DNA from: Chitinimonas sp. BJYL2
Lineage (GTDB): Bacteria; Pseudomonadota; Gammaproteobacteria; Burkholderiales; Chitinimonadaceae
Assembly (NCBI RefSeq): GCF_027257935.1
Contig: NZ_JANZKW010000002.1
Coordinates: forward strand, 806,001 to 870,000
Reading direction: 5' to 3'
Length of the DNA: 64,000 nt
The notes under the pieces are model-generated. The model was not told the DNA's origin. It ran no database searches and worked only from the letters and a program-made list of their open reading frames with translations. Each line of letters starts with the position of its first letter. The stretch's first letter is position 1. Shown here one piece after another: positions 18,467-27,130 of this stretch. The position numbers were made by a program, and so were the translations under genes.

Positions 18467-18626
18467 GGTGTCGCGCGAGGCTGCAAGAGGATTGGGGGAA
18501 TGGTCGCAGCATCATAGCGTCAGGCCCTAGCAGCCTGCCATGCCAAGCCCACCCGCATGATGCGCTGGGTGTCCAAGACATAGGCAGGTAAAATGCCTGT
18601 TTTGGCTCACTGGCTCCCCGCTCACC

Positions 18627-20021
18627 ATGACCGTTCGCACCCGCTTCGCCCCCTCCCCCACCGGCCTGCTGCATATCGGTGGCGTCCGTACCGCCCTGTT
18701 CTCCTGGGCTTTTGCCCGCAAGCGTCAGGGCGTTTTCGTGCTGCGGATCGAGGACACGGATCTGGAGCGCTCAACCCCGGAGTCGGTCAAAGCCATTCTG
18801 GACGGCATGCAGTGGGTAGGTCTGGCACATGATGAAGGCCCGTTCTATCAAATGCAGCGCATGGATCGTTACAAGGTCGTGGTGCAGCAACTGCTGGATG
18901 AAGGCAAGGCCTACCACTGCTATTGCAGCCGCGAAGAACTGGACCAGATGCGTGCCGAGGCCGAGGCGCGCGGTGAGAAGCCCCGTTACGACCGCCGCTG
19001 GCGACCGGAGCGCGGCAAGACCCTGCCGGATATCCCGGCCGGGGTACAGCCAGTGGTACGTTTCCGCAATCCGCTGGATGGCGTGGTTGCCTGGGATGAT
19101 GCCGTCAAGGGTCGCATCGAGATCAGTAACGAGGAGCTCGACGATCTGATCATTGCCCGTCCGGACGGCACGCCCACCTACAACTTCTGTGTCGTGGTCG
19201 ACGACAGTGATATGGCCATCACCCATGTGATCCGTGGCGATGATCACGTCAACAACACGCCAAGGCAGATCAACATCCTCAAGGCACTGGGTGCCACCCT
19301 GCCGGTTTACGCGCATTTGCCGATGATCCTCAACGCCGATGGCCAGAAGATGAGCAAGCGCCGCGATGCCGTCAGCGTCGTCGATTACAGCGAGCAGGGC
19401 ATCCTGCCTGAGGCGCTGCTGAACTACCTGGCGCGACTCGGCTGGGGGCATGGCGATGCCGAATTCTTTACCCTGGACCAGTTTGTTGCCTGGTTTGAAC
19501 TGGAAAATGTCAGCCCCAGCCCCTCGAGGTTTGATCGCGACAAAATGTTGTGGATCAACCAGCAGCACATGAAGCTGGCCGACAATGCACGGCTGGCCAC
19601 GCTCACACGTCCTTTCCTTGAAAAGCTCGGTTGCGATCTGAACCAAGGCCCGGCGCTGGTTGATGTGATCGCACTCCTCAAGGAGCGCGTCACCAATCTG
19701 GTGGATCTGGCCGCTCAGGGCACCTATTTCTATCGCCACGATCCCGCACCAGCCGACATGGCCGCCCAGCATCTGGGCGATGAGAGCCGTGCACGGCTGG
19801 CGCGCTTTGCTGCCGTCCTGGAAAGCTCCGAATGGACCACTGAAGCCATCGGCGCGGCGATCAAGGCCTTTGTGGTCAGCGAAGGGGTGAAGATGCCGAT
19901 GGTGGGCATGCCGGTACGCGCCGCGGTTTGCGGCACCACCCAGACCCCCTCGGTGGACCAGGTGCTGGCCTTGCTGGGTAAGGCCGAAGTGCTCAAGCGA
20001 CTGGCTGCGGCCACTCTCTGA
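18627..20021 (+). CDS. gltX: glutamyl-tRNA synthetase
   Basis: A 464-residue class I aminoacyl-tRNA synthetase that charges tRNA-Glu. The HIGH motif appears as [11 protein letters not shown] (residues 9-19) and KMSKR is intact at about residue 237. The Rossmann catalytic core is followed by the all-helical anticodon-binding domain (about 330-464). A CYC...C-type segment ([12 protein letters not shown]) is the usual zinc-binding insertion with one or more ligands retained. Length is normal. It is divergent from the glycosyltransferase and ends at a strong bidirectional terminator. A weak -10-like TAAAAT lies at 18589-18594. Confidence 0.97.
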   Translation: MTVRTRFAPSPTGLLHIGGVRTALFSWAFARKRQGVFVLRIEDTDLERSTPESVKAILDGMQWVGLAHDEGPFYQMQRMDRYKVVVQQLLDEGKAYHCYCSREELDQMRAEAEARGEKPRYDRRWRPERGKTLPDIPAGVQPVVRFRNPLDGVVAWDDAVKGRIEISNEELDDLIIARPDGTPTYNFCVVVDDSDMAITHVIRGDDHVNNTPRQINILKALGATLPVYAHLPMILNADGQKMSKRRDAVSVVDYSEQGILPEALLNYLARLGWGHGDAEFFTLDQFVAWFELENVSPSPSRFDRDKMLWINQQHMKLADNARLATLTRPFLEKLGCDLNQGPALVDVIALLKERVTNLVDLAAQGTYFYRHDPAPADMAAQHLGDESRARLARFAAVLESSEWTTEAIGAAIKAFVVSEGVKMPMVGMPVRAAVCGTTQTPSVDQVLALLGKAEVLKRLAAATL

Positions 20022-20061
20022 CACTCGTGATCCTGCCGGTGGGACAGCCTCGGCAGTCAAA

Positions 20062-20100
20062 CAACCAAAAAGCCACGCTGACAGCGTGGCCTTTTGGTTG
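20062..20100. terminator. bidirectional intrinsic terminator between gltX and the GGDEF gene
   Basis: An 18-bp inverted repeat (20062-20079 with 20083-20100, one mismatch) around GAC, with A and T tracts on both flanks, between the 3' ends of two convergent genes. Confidence 0.88.
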
Positions 20101-20114
20101 GCAAAAACAATGGC

Positions 20115-21848
20115 CTAGGTCTTGGCCTGCCAAGCCTCCACGCGGTTTCTGCCACCATGCTTGGCCCGATACAGCGCCTCATCTGCCCGCGCAATCAGCT
20201 GGGTCACATCCAGCCCGGCCTCCCATTCAGCGACCCCGAAACTGGCGGTCAACATGAACTCGACACTCGGCGTAACCACCGTGAGGCTGGCGATACGGGT
20301 GCGTACTCGTTCGGCAACGGTCAGGGCCTCGGCTTCGCCTGCACCGGGCAGCAGGGCTACGAACTCCTCGCCGCCGAATCGGGCAAGCGTGTCGATTTCA
20401 CGTAGCTCCTCAGACACCGCCTTGGCTACCACCCGGAGTGCTTCATCGCCGGCTTCGTGACCATATTCGTCATTGACGCGCTTGAAGTGATCAATGTCGA
20501 TGATCAGCACGGACAGGTGGCGCAGATCGCGGGATAAGCGTTGCCACTCCACCGCAGCTCGCTCATGGAATGCACGCCGGTTGTAGAGCCGGGTCAAGCT
20601 GTCGCGGGCAGCCAGTTCTTCCAGCTGTTCAACCAGTTTCTGCCGCTCCTCCAGCACCAGCAACATATGCCGGTTGGCCGCATCCAGCGACTCGGTCCGG
20701 TCGCTGACCTGCTGCTCCAGCGAGGCATTCAGGCTGGCCAGCTTGGCTTCCTCGGCCTTGAGGGCACCAACCAGATGCTGTAACGAACTCGACAGCCCCA
20801 GCACCTCACGGAATCCCGAGCTCACGGGGATCAGTGCCTCGACGCCACCAGCGCGCAAGCGATCAGCCGCCACACTCAGATCGGTGATGGGGCGGGTAAT
20901 GCGTTTGGCAAGCCAGCGTCCGAACAGGGCAAACACGGCGGCGAGGCCGACACCGATCATCAACACCAGCCATTGCAGTGCGCGCACCGGGGAATAAGCA
21001 GCCTCCACCGACTGACGCACCAGCACGCTCCAGCCCAATGCACCGTACTCGGATTCACCGCGCATGCGAATCAATGCGGTCAGGTATCGCTTGCCATCCG
21101 CCCACTGCATCACTTCGCCTATCGGCACGTCGGCTTTCCCGAGCTGCGCGGGCAAGCCCGCTTCTTGCATGCCTTGGGGCGCGAGCAGGACACCGTGATC
21201 ACGATTGAGCAAGAAGGCCTCTACACCCATTTCCCGGCTTGCCGTGGAGAACACCAGCTGCTCCACGGAACGGGCCCACTCCCAAGAGAGATGCACACCG
21301 AGCACCCCACGACGCTGGCCATCCAGGCCATAGACAGGTGTGGCCAGATCCACGAATCGCAGCGGCTCACCACTGGACGGCGCAGGCAGCAGCTTGGCCA
21401 GCAGCTTGGCTTCATGCACATCGCCCACGAAGCTGCCGCGCAAGCCTTCCGCAAACCAGGGGCGCGCCTTGACATTCACGCCCTCGAGCAAGCCATCAGC
21501 GGCGAACAGCACCTTGCCATCGGTATCGGCCACGCCGATCCAGGCGATCTCGGGATCGCTGTCACGCAGCTTTTCGAGTAACTCGCGGTTGTCGGCTTGC
21601 GGCGTTGCGGGGTCGCTGATCTGACGCAAGGCACTCAGCAACTCCACGGTGCGCAGGCGCTGTGCCAGGCCCGAATTGAGCTGGTTAGCCATCTGCATGG
21701 CCTGATCACCCAGTATCAGGCCGGCGTTCTGGCGTGCCAGATCCGTTGCCAGCGTACCCAGCACCAGCGACAGCAGCGCCGCCATCAGTACGGATACCGC
21801 AGAAAACGCGAGGGTCAGGCCAGTGCGCAGTGACAGGTTTATTGCCAA
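20115..21848 (-). CDS. membrane diguanylate cyclase (Cache-HAMP-GGDEF)
   Basis: Makes cyclic-di-GMP. There is an N-terminal transmembrane helix, a periplasmic dCache-type sensor of about 250 residues (IAWIGVADTDGKVLFAADGL, NVKARPWFAEGLRG), a second transmembrane helix (WLVLMIGVGLAAVFALFG), a HAMP linker, a coiled coil and a C-terminal GGDEF domain. The active site is FGGEEF and the inhibitory I-site RxxD (REID) sits five residues before it, so it should be active and feedback-inhibited. TTG 21848 is chosen because GAGAGG precedes it and it gives a short polar lead into the first helix. TTG 21899, overlapping the upstream stop, is the alternative. It is coupled to the upstream kinase-like gene. 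Confidence 0.92.
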   Translation of the reverse strand: MAINLSLRTGLTLAFSAVSVLMAALLSLVLGTLATDLARQNAGLILGDQAMQMANQLNSGLAQRLRTVELLSALRQISDPATPQADNRELLEKLRDSDPEIAWIGVADTDGKVLFAADGLLEGVNVKARPWFAEGLRGSFVGDVHEAKLLAKLLPAPSSGEPLRFVDLATPVYGLDGQRRGVLGVHLSWEWARSVEQLVFSTASREMGVEAFLLNRDHGVLLAPQGMQEAGLPAQLGKADVPIGEVMQWADGKRYLTALIRMRGESEYGALGWSVLVRQSVEAAYSPVRALQWLVLMIGVGLAAVFALFGRWLAKRITRPITDLSVAADRLRAGGVEALIPVSSGFREVLGLSSSLQHLVGALKAEEAKLASLNASLEQQVSDRTESLDAANRHMLLVLEERQKLVEQLEELAARDSLTRLYNRRAFHERAAVEWQRLSRDLRHLSVLIIDIDHFKRVNDEYGHEAGDEALRVVAKAVSEELREIDTLARFGGEEFVALLPGAGEAEALTVAERVRTRIASLTVVTPSVEFMLTASFGVAEWEAGLDVTQLIARADEALYRAKHGGRNRVEAWQAKT

Positions 21849-21895
21849 TGGGGGCCTCTCATGAAGAATGAACGAAACCGAGCGGCCGGCCAGGC

Positions 21896-23572
21896 TCAAT
21901 GGCCATCCGCATCGACCAACGCCATCATCTCACTAGCAGGTGGTAACCAGAATATAAACGCTACGCCGCGATCTGCACGGGACTCGACCGCAATCCCGCC
22001 GTGATGACGGTGCATGACCCGCTGCGCCATAGCCAGGCCCGCTCCCTTGGCGGGCGGGTCGATGCCGCTCTGGCCATTGTCTGCCGGCGAGAACCATTGG
22101 GTCAGTGCGGCGGTATCCACCTCCAGACCCAGGCCCAACAACACGATCTCCCTGCGACCTGCTTGCTGACGCTCGAACAGTTCAATGCGCAACGGCACAC
22201 CGGGCACGGCCATCCGCCAGATCGCCCGGAGCAAGGCATCGATCAGGATGCGCATCAACCCGGCATCGGCATGAATGATCAGGTGCGGCGTGATCTCGGT
22301 CTGCAGCGCGGGCCGGGGAGCCTCTTCGTTGAGTTCGCGGATGGCCTCGCTGGCCAGATGGTCCAGGTCGACCTTGCCGACATTCAGCGGCCGCAAGGAA
22401 ATACGTGACAAGCTGACCAGATCATCCAGCAGTCTTCCCATGCGCTCGGCTGCCAGCAAGGTGCGCTCAAGGTAATCCTGCCCTGTCGGGTCCAGTCGCT
22501 CTGCGTAGTCTTCGCGCAGTATCTGGCCAAAACCCTGAACTGCCCGCAAGGGCGCGTTGAGATCGTGCGATACGGCAAAATTGAAGGCCTCCAGCTCACG
22601 CATCGTCCGTTTCACGTACTCGGTGCGTGCGGCAACGCGGGCTTCGAGTTCGGCGTTGAGACGAGCCAGTTCAGCTTCATGGTGCAGTCTGTCCATCTCG
22701 GCTCCCACCCTGCCGGAAAACAAGGCCAGCATGCGCTCAAGCAGGACAGTATCTTCAGGCGACTTGTCGTCGAGTACGGCGAGTAGCCCCAGCAAGACAC
22801 CATCAGCCCCGCGCAAGGGTGTGAGGTGGTGGTAACGGACATCCAGACCCGGAATGGGCGACGACGCAATCGTCGTATCGGGGGATCCGGGTTTGCGCTG
22901 CGTTGGCGGCAAGATGTGCTCAAACACAGTCCCGGCCAGCGCGGTGGCCACCGGCTCGGCCGCCTGGCCATCCAGACTGATGGCAAGCGTCCGCGCGTGG
23001 GTGGGCCTTGCCGGCGGGAACACCTCGGCCACCATGACGCAGCGAGCAGGCAAGGCGCGGCACAGACTCTCCGCCAGCGCCTGGAGATAAGCGAGACCCA
23101 CCACACTGGCGGTGTCCGTCTGGACCTCCTCAACCAGCAGATTGAAGCGGTAGCGCTCGCTGATATCCTGATTGATCCCCGCCATGCGCAGGGGTTTGCC
23201 ACGGGCATCACGCTCCACCCAGGCCGCCCCATGCACATAGCGCCAGCCACCTTGGCGGCGGCGTACCCGGAAGACGGTATCGTAAGGACGCACGCCGGTA
23301 ATGGCTGCCGTGACCTCTTCTGCGACCTTGCCGAGATCATCGGGATGCAGCATGGCCAACCAGTCGCTGGCGCGCAGTGCGGTGCCGGGTTCCAGATCGT
23401 GGAGCAGGAATTCGGCGTCGTTCCAGATCAGCCGGTTGGTATCCAGCTCCCAGACAAACACGCCGATTTCCGCCGAGGCCACGGCTTGCAGCAGGGCATC
23501 GACAAGCTGACCGGGGTGATCAAGCTGCTCCGCATGGCGTATCTGGAGCTGATAGAAGTCGGGCTGGCTCAT
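21896..23572 (-). CDS. PAS-GAF histidine-kinase-like protein with a degenerate ATPase domain
   Basis: A soluble protein of about 558 residues. It has a PAS domain (about 35-140; IGVFVWELDTNRLIWNDAE, FRVRRRQGGWRYVHG), a GAF-like domain (about 150-290), a coiled coil and a HisKA dimerisation domain with intact SHDLNAPLRAVQGFGQI (phospho-acceptor His). In the HATPase region the N-box reads LMRILIDALLRAIWRM, without the usual asparagine, and the G1 DxGxG motif is absent (LLGLGLEVD). A GAGLAMAQRVMHRHHGG segment resembling G2 remains. ATP binding is therefore doubtful. ATG 23572 is chosen as the first ATG after an upstream extension without support. It runs into the GGDEF gene, suggesting joint function. 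Confidence 0.88.
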   Translation of the reverse strand: MSQPDFYQLQIRHAEQLDHPGQLVDALLQAVASAEIGVFVWELDTNRLIWNDAEFLLHDLEPGTALRASDWLAMLHPDDLGKVAEEVTAAITGVRPYDTVFRVRRRQGGWRYVHGAAWVERDARGKPLRMAGINQDISERYRFNLLVEEVQTDTASVVGLAYLQALAESLCRALPARCVMVAEVFPPARPTHARTLAISLDGQAAEPVATALAGTVFEHILPPTQRKPGSPDTTIASSPIPGLDVRYHHLTPLRGADGVLLGLLAVLDDKSPEDTVLLERMLALFSGRVGAEMDRLHHEAELARLNAELEARVAARTEYVKRTMRELEAFNFAVSHDLNAPLRAVQGFGQILREDYAERLDPTGQDYLERTLLAAERMGRLLDDLVSLSRISLRPLNVGKVDLDHLASEAIRELNEEAPRPALQTEITPHLIIHADAGLMRILIDALLRAIWRMAVPGVPLRIELFERQQAGRREIVLLGLGLEVDTAALTQWFSPADNGQSGIDPPAKGAGLAMAQRVMHRHHGGIAVESRADRGVAFIFWLPPASEMMALVDADGH

Positions 23573-23597
23573 GGCAGATCGGCAAGTAAGCAACACA

Positions 23598-23617
23598 GGC
23601 AGGCCGGATAGCCTGCC
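23598..23617 (-). terminator. hairpin between the mutarotase and kinase-like genes
   Basis: A perfect 7-bp stem (23598-23604 with 23611-23617) with a 6-base loop, but a poor T-tract. It may be a weak terminator or an intergenic repeat. Confidence 0.35.
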
Positions 23618-23687
23618 CTTGGATTCCTCCCACCAGTCTAGAGCGTGTTACCCGGCTTGGCACGATGACATCGCCAATCGGCGCAGA

Positions 23688-24485
23688 TCAGGTCTGCCGG
23701 AGCGGCTCGACCGACAGCCACATCTCGCCGCGATACCAGGCACCAGGTGCCAATGTCACCGCCGCGCTGCCCACATTGCCGCGCTCGACACACAGATAGC
23801 CAGGCCAGCTGGTGCCAATATCGGGAATCTGTTCGCCGCCCTTGCCGGGGTTCCAGATCACGGCACTGGGCATATTGCGGGTCTCGATCAGGATGGTGTG
23901 CGTCGGCGTCTTCAGGCTGAGTCGCGGTTCGGCCTGGTCGAACAACGCATCGATGGGTCGATCGGTCCTCACCGCACCCGACTGCACCTGGTCGGCATGA
24001 CCGACTTCGCGGCGCAGGTGGCCATCCAGCCCCGTCACCTCGCATGCCCGGCAATCCCCCACCGGAAAATAGGTATGCAGGGCATGGGTGAAGGTAAGCG
24101 GATGATCATCGCGGTTACCTACCTCGAACACAAACCGCAGGGCCTGATCCAGTTCGATGCGCAGCCTTGCCAAAAAGGCATGGGGCCACAGCGCTCTGCC
24201 CGCCTCATCGTCTTGCAGCGTGAATACCGCATGGCTGGCAGACTGTTCGATCAGATCCCAGTGCCGATTGCGCGCAAAGCCGTGTGAGGGCAAGCCATCG
24301 GGATGCTTGCCGAACCAGGGAAAACACAGCGGCACCCCACCCCGTATCACCTGGTCCGTTTCGGGCCGCGCAAATGGCGACAACCAGAGCAACGGCACGC
24401 CGTCGATCACGGCATCCAGCGCCTGGGCGCCATGACGGGTGAGGGTGGCGTGGCCGTGCGGCGAGGTCAGGCGGACAGAATCCAT
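23688..24485 (-). CDS. D-hexose-6-phosphate mutarotase (YeaD-type aldose 1-epimerase)
   Basis: A 265-residue galactose-mutarotase-like beta-sandwich protein that interconverts the alpha and beta anomers of sugars, for the YeaD branch those of hexose 6-phosphates. The motif GGVPLCFPWFGKH and the downstream SHGFAR with its histidine are family hallmarks. THALHTYF carries the catalytic histidine and VIWNPG...MPD-like and CVERGN the catalytic glutamate region. ATG 24485 is chosen because it gives the usual N-terminus (MDSVRLTSPHG); the frame is open about 40 codons further without domain content. It is monocistronic and divergent from the TIM-barrel-like gene. Confidence 0.88.
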   Translation of the reverse strand: MDSVRLTSPHGHATLTRHGAQALDAVIDGVPLLWLSPFARPETDQVIRGGVPLCFPWFGKHPDGLPSHGFARNRHWDLIEQSASHAVFTLQDDEAGRALWPHAFLARLRIELDQALRFVFEVGNRDDHPLTFTHALHTYFPVGDCRACEVTGLDGHLRREVGHADQVQSGAVRTDRPIDALFDQAEPRLSLKTPTHTILIETRNMPSAVIWNPGKGGEQIPDIGTSWPGYLCVERGNVGSAAVTLAPGAWYRGEMWLSVEPLRQT

Positions 24486-24783
24486 GAGCGGGCCACTTCG
24501 GATTGGATGAAATGAACCCGATTCTCGCATGCTTGCCGGCCGTAATCCCGCGCCCGGGATTACAAGCCAGATAGAGACCAGTTGGCCCGCCTTGACGACA
24601 CCAGGCAACGACTTGCGTTTCCTGTGACGCCATCAGAGACTGGCGTCGCCCATCCATCGCCGCCCTTAGCGACTGCCCGACTGAGGCCCTTGACACCCCG
24701 GCGGCTACGCACCGCAAACGGTGCCTTCCTCATGGCATCCATAACTGCCTTTGATGCTTGTACAAGCCCTAGTGAAACCCACC

Positions 24784-25959
24784 ATGAATACGCGCTCGCT
24801 CTACATCTACCCTTGGGATATTGCCGGTCGGGACCTCAGTGCCCTCACTAGCGAAGTAAACGCACTGGGCATCAACACCCTGACACTCGCCACGGCCTAC
24901 CATGCTGGCAAGTTCATCCGCCCGCCACGCGCAGGCCAGGTGGGTGGCCGCGTCGTGTTCCCCGAAGATGGTGCGCTGTATTTCGAGCCTCAGACCAGAC
25001 GGTATGGCGCCATCGCCGCACACCCGCACAGCGACCCGGCGCTGCGCCGTGTGGCGTACGAACTGGCAGAGCGCGGCGAGCTGGGCCTTTCCGCCTGGAC
25101 AGTGATGTTCCACAACAGCCGCCTGGGTACTGAGCACCCCGAGTTCGTGACCCGCAATGCTTGGGGCGATGGCTATGTCTATGCGCTTTGCCCGATGCAC
25201 CCGGCCGTGTACGACTACGGCCTGACCCTCGCGACCGATATCGCCAGTGCCCTGCCCTGGCAAAGCCTCTCGCTCGAAAGCCCCGGCTGGGCGCCGTTCG
25301 GTCACGGCTATCACCACGAAGTCGCGCAGGTTCGCAGCAATGTGTGGATGGATACGATGCTGGGCCTATGCTTTTGCAGCGCCTGCCAGAGCGCTGCCAA
25401 GACGCAGGGCATCGATGCCCGGGCACTGGCAGCGCGCGTACGCCAGCGGGTCGATGGCTATCTCTCGGCCCATGTGGATGCCGCGCCCGATCAGGCCGGT
25501 GCCTGGCTCGCGGCCGATTTGTACGAGGATGCCGATCTGGCCGCCTATCTGCGCATGAGGCAGGCGCACGTAACCCGGCTCGTCGCCACCATCCGCGCCA
25601 ACGTGGCCAGCAATATCAAGTTGTATGTAATCCCCACGACCCAGCGGCCCACGGCACAGACATGGCTAGAAGGCAGTGATCTGGCTGCCTTGGCGCAGGT
25701 GTGCGATGGCGTGGAAGTACCGTTCTATGAACCCAATGCCGAGCGCGTGATCGCCGACGGTGTGGACACGATCCGCCGCGTTGGTGACGTGAAGAAGGTA
25801 CGCGCGATCCTGCGCCCCGGCGTGCCCGATCTGGGGGATGGTAGCCAGATCGGCGCCGCGCAAGCCGGCTTGCAGCGGCTGGGCGTGCAGGATTTTGGCT
25901 ATTACAACTACGGCATGCTGCGGCCCACGGCACTGGCGGCGATCAAGTCACTGGCCTGA
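24784..25959 (+). CDS. putative TIM-barrel glycoside-hydrolase-like protein, uncharacterised
   Basis: A 391-residue protein without signal peptide. The pattern LGINTLTLATAYHAGKF followed by a pattern of strands ending in LTLATDI, LSLESPGW and GVEVPFYEP suggests a (beta/alpha)8 barrel of the hypothetical glycoside-hydrolase type. The segment LGLCFCSACQSAA resembles the CxC..C cysteine cluster found after the barrel centre in several uncharacterised sugar-enzyme-like families. SLESPGW contains a candidate acidic catalytic residue. ATG 24784 gives MNTRSLYIYPWDI and removes a short upstream extension. Substrate and role are unknown. It is divergent from the mutarotase across 298 bases in which I see no other element. 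Confidence 0.7.
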   Translation: MNTRSLYIYPWDIAGRDLSALTSEVNALGINTLTLATAYHAGKFIRPPRAGQVGGRVVFPEDGALYFEPQTRRYGAIAAHPHSDPALRRVAYELAERGELGLSAWTVMFHNSRLGTEHPEFVTRNAWGDGYVYALCPMHPAVYDYGLTLATDIASALPWQSLSLESPGWAPFGHGYHHEVAQVRSNVWMDTMLGLCFCSACQSAAKTQGIDARALAARVRQRVDGYLSAHVDAAPDQAGAWLAADLYEDADLAAYLRMRQAHVTRLVATIRANVASNIKLYVIPTTQRPTAQTWLEGSDLAALAQVCDGVEVPFYEPNAERVIADGVDTIRRVGDVKKVRAILRPGVPDLGDGSQIGAAQAGLQRLGVQDFGYYNYGMLRPTALAAIKSLA

Positions 25960-25969
25960 GCGTAGACAG

Positions 25970-26053
25970 GTAGGGTGCAATAAGGCCAAAGGCCGAATTG
26001 CACCAATACCGGAGATCGTGGTGGCGCAATGCGCTGCGCTTATTGCACCCTAC
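25970..26053. repeat. palindromic intergenic repeat element, copy 1
   Basis: An 84-bp element with perfect 15-bp inverted termini (25970-25984 and 26039-26053, starting GTAGGGTGCAATAAG). Internal GAATTGCACC and GCGCAATGCGCTGCG blocks recur in the second copy at 34499-34590. It lies between two convergent genes. Confidence 0.8.
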
Positions 26054-26076
26054 GCTTTCTCTCGCGGGCGGGTGCG

Positions 26077-26961
26077 TCAACTACGGTTGGTCAGCCAAAC
26101 CCCGCCCACCACCATCACCCCACCCAGCAAGGCTGGCAAGGTCAGCGACTCGCCCAGCAGCACCACGCTGGCAATCACCGCAAACACCGGCACCAGATTG
26201 GTGAACACAATCGTCTTGGCGGCCCCGATGGCCTTGATGCCATCGTTGTACCAGATGAAACCCGCGGCAGTCGCCAAGACCCCCAGGTACAGGACGCCAA
26301 GCCACTGAGTCAGATCCAGCGCCAAGGGTGAATTCAGCTCGCCACGCATCAACGCCACGGCACCGAGCATGGCGCAGCCGATCAGCGAGGCCCACGCCGT
26401 GGCGGCCAAGCTGCTCAGATGCTGCATGGCCCGCCGACCAAACAGGGTGTAGGCCACCCAGCTGACGCAGCACCCCAGAATCAGCAGCTCGCCATGACCC
26501 ACACCATGGCGGGCGACGGCCGCGAAATCGCCTTGCGTGATCACGGTGATAGCCCCTACCAGCGATAACCCCACCCCCAGCCAGCGCCGCGGTCCCAGTA
26601 CCTGTCGCAAAATCAGGGAGGACACGATAGCCACCAGTATCGGGTTCAGTGCCACCAGCAGCGCTGCACGGCTGGCCGTGATTTCGGCCAGACCGGCAAA
26701 GAAGAAGATGTTGTAAGCAAACACACCCGTGAGTGCGAGCGCACTGGCCCAGAGCCACTGATGCCGATTCGGCCAGGCAAATTCGTTGCGCTGCCAGAGC
26801 AAGACAAACAGGCAGATCGAGGCTGCCACAAAGCGCCAGAACGCCACCGACAAGGGTGGCATGGCCTGCGCCAGCACACGGCCGACAATGAAAGTGCCGC
26901 CCCAGATCGCCATGGTGGCGACGAGCTTAAAATAGAAAGTGGCGCTGGTATTCGTAGACAT
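26077..26961 (-). CDS. EamA/DMT family transporter
   Basis: A 294-residue inner-membrane protein with ten predicted transmembrane helices arranged as two EamA repeats. The first begins AIWGGTFIVGRVLA and holds PPLSVAFWRF; the second begins LLILGCCVSWVAYTLFGRRAM. The family (drug/metabolite transporter superfamily) exports metabolites or amino acids; the substrate cannot be inferred. ATG 26961 is chosen. Its 3' end lies next to the palindromic repeat. No neighbouring gene indicates a substrate. Confidence 0.9.
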   Translation of the reverse strand: MSTNTSATFYFKLVATMAIWGGTFIVGRVLAQAMPPLSVAFWRFVAASICLFVLLWQRNEFAWPNRHQWLWASALALTGVFAYNIFFFAGLAEITASRAALLVALNPILVAIVSSLILRQVLGPRRWLGVGLSLVGAITVITQGDFAAVARHGVGHGELLILGCCVSWVAYTLFGRRAMQHLSSLAATAWASLIGCAMLGAVALMRGELNSPLALDLTQWLGVLYLGVLATAAGFIWYNDGIKAIGAAKTIVFTNLVPVFAVIASVVLLGESLTLPALLGGVMVVGGVWLTNRS

Positions 26962-27069
26962 TATTCAGTGCAGATAACGAGCCTAAGCGAGGCTCCCTCG
27001 CGGCGGCGAGGGCGGGGGGGAGTGGGATCAAACAGCTAAGCCGTTGCTGGAAACCCAGCGACTGTAGAG

Positions 27070-27088
27070 CGCCCGGGTTTCCCGGGCG
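27070..27088. repeat. short GC-rich inverted repeat
   Basis: A perfect 8-bp inverted repeat (CGCCCGGG / CCCGGGCG) around TTT, 40 bases after the stop of the MBL-fold gene. No T-tract follows, so it may be a degraded repeat rather than a terminator. The preceding 26962-27069 stretch holds only low-complexity GC-rich sequence. Confidence 0.4.
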
Positions 27089-27130
27089 TACCTGCAATGG
27101 TTGGGTAGCCTACCATCTCAACACCGGCTA

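Noticed and set aside
18589-18594. gltX promoter from TAAAAT
   Set aside because: The -35 region at the correct spacing does not match, so it is mentioned only in the gltX entry.
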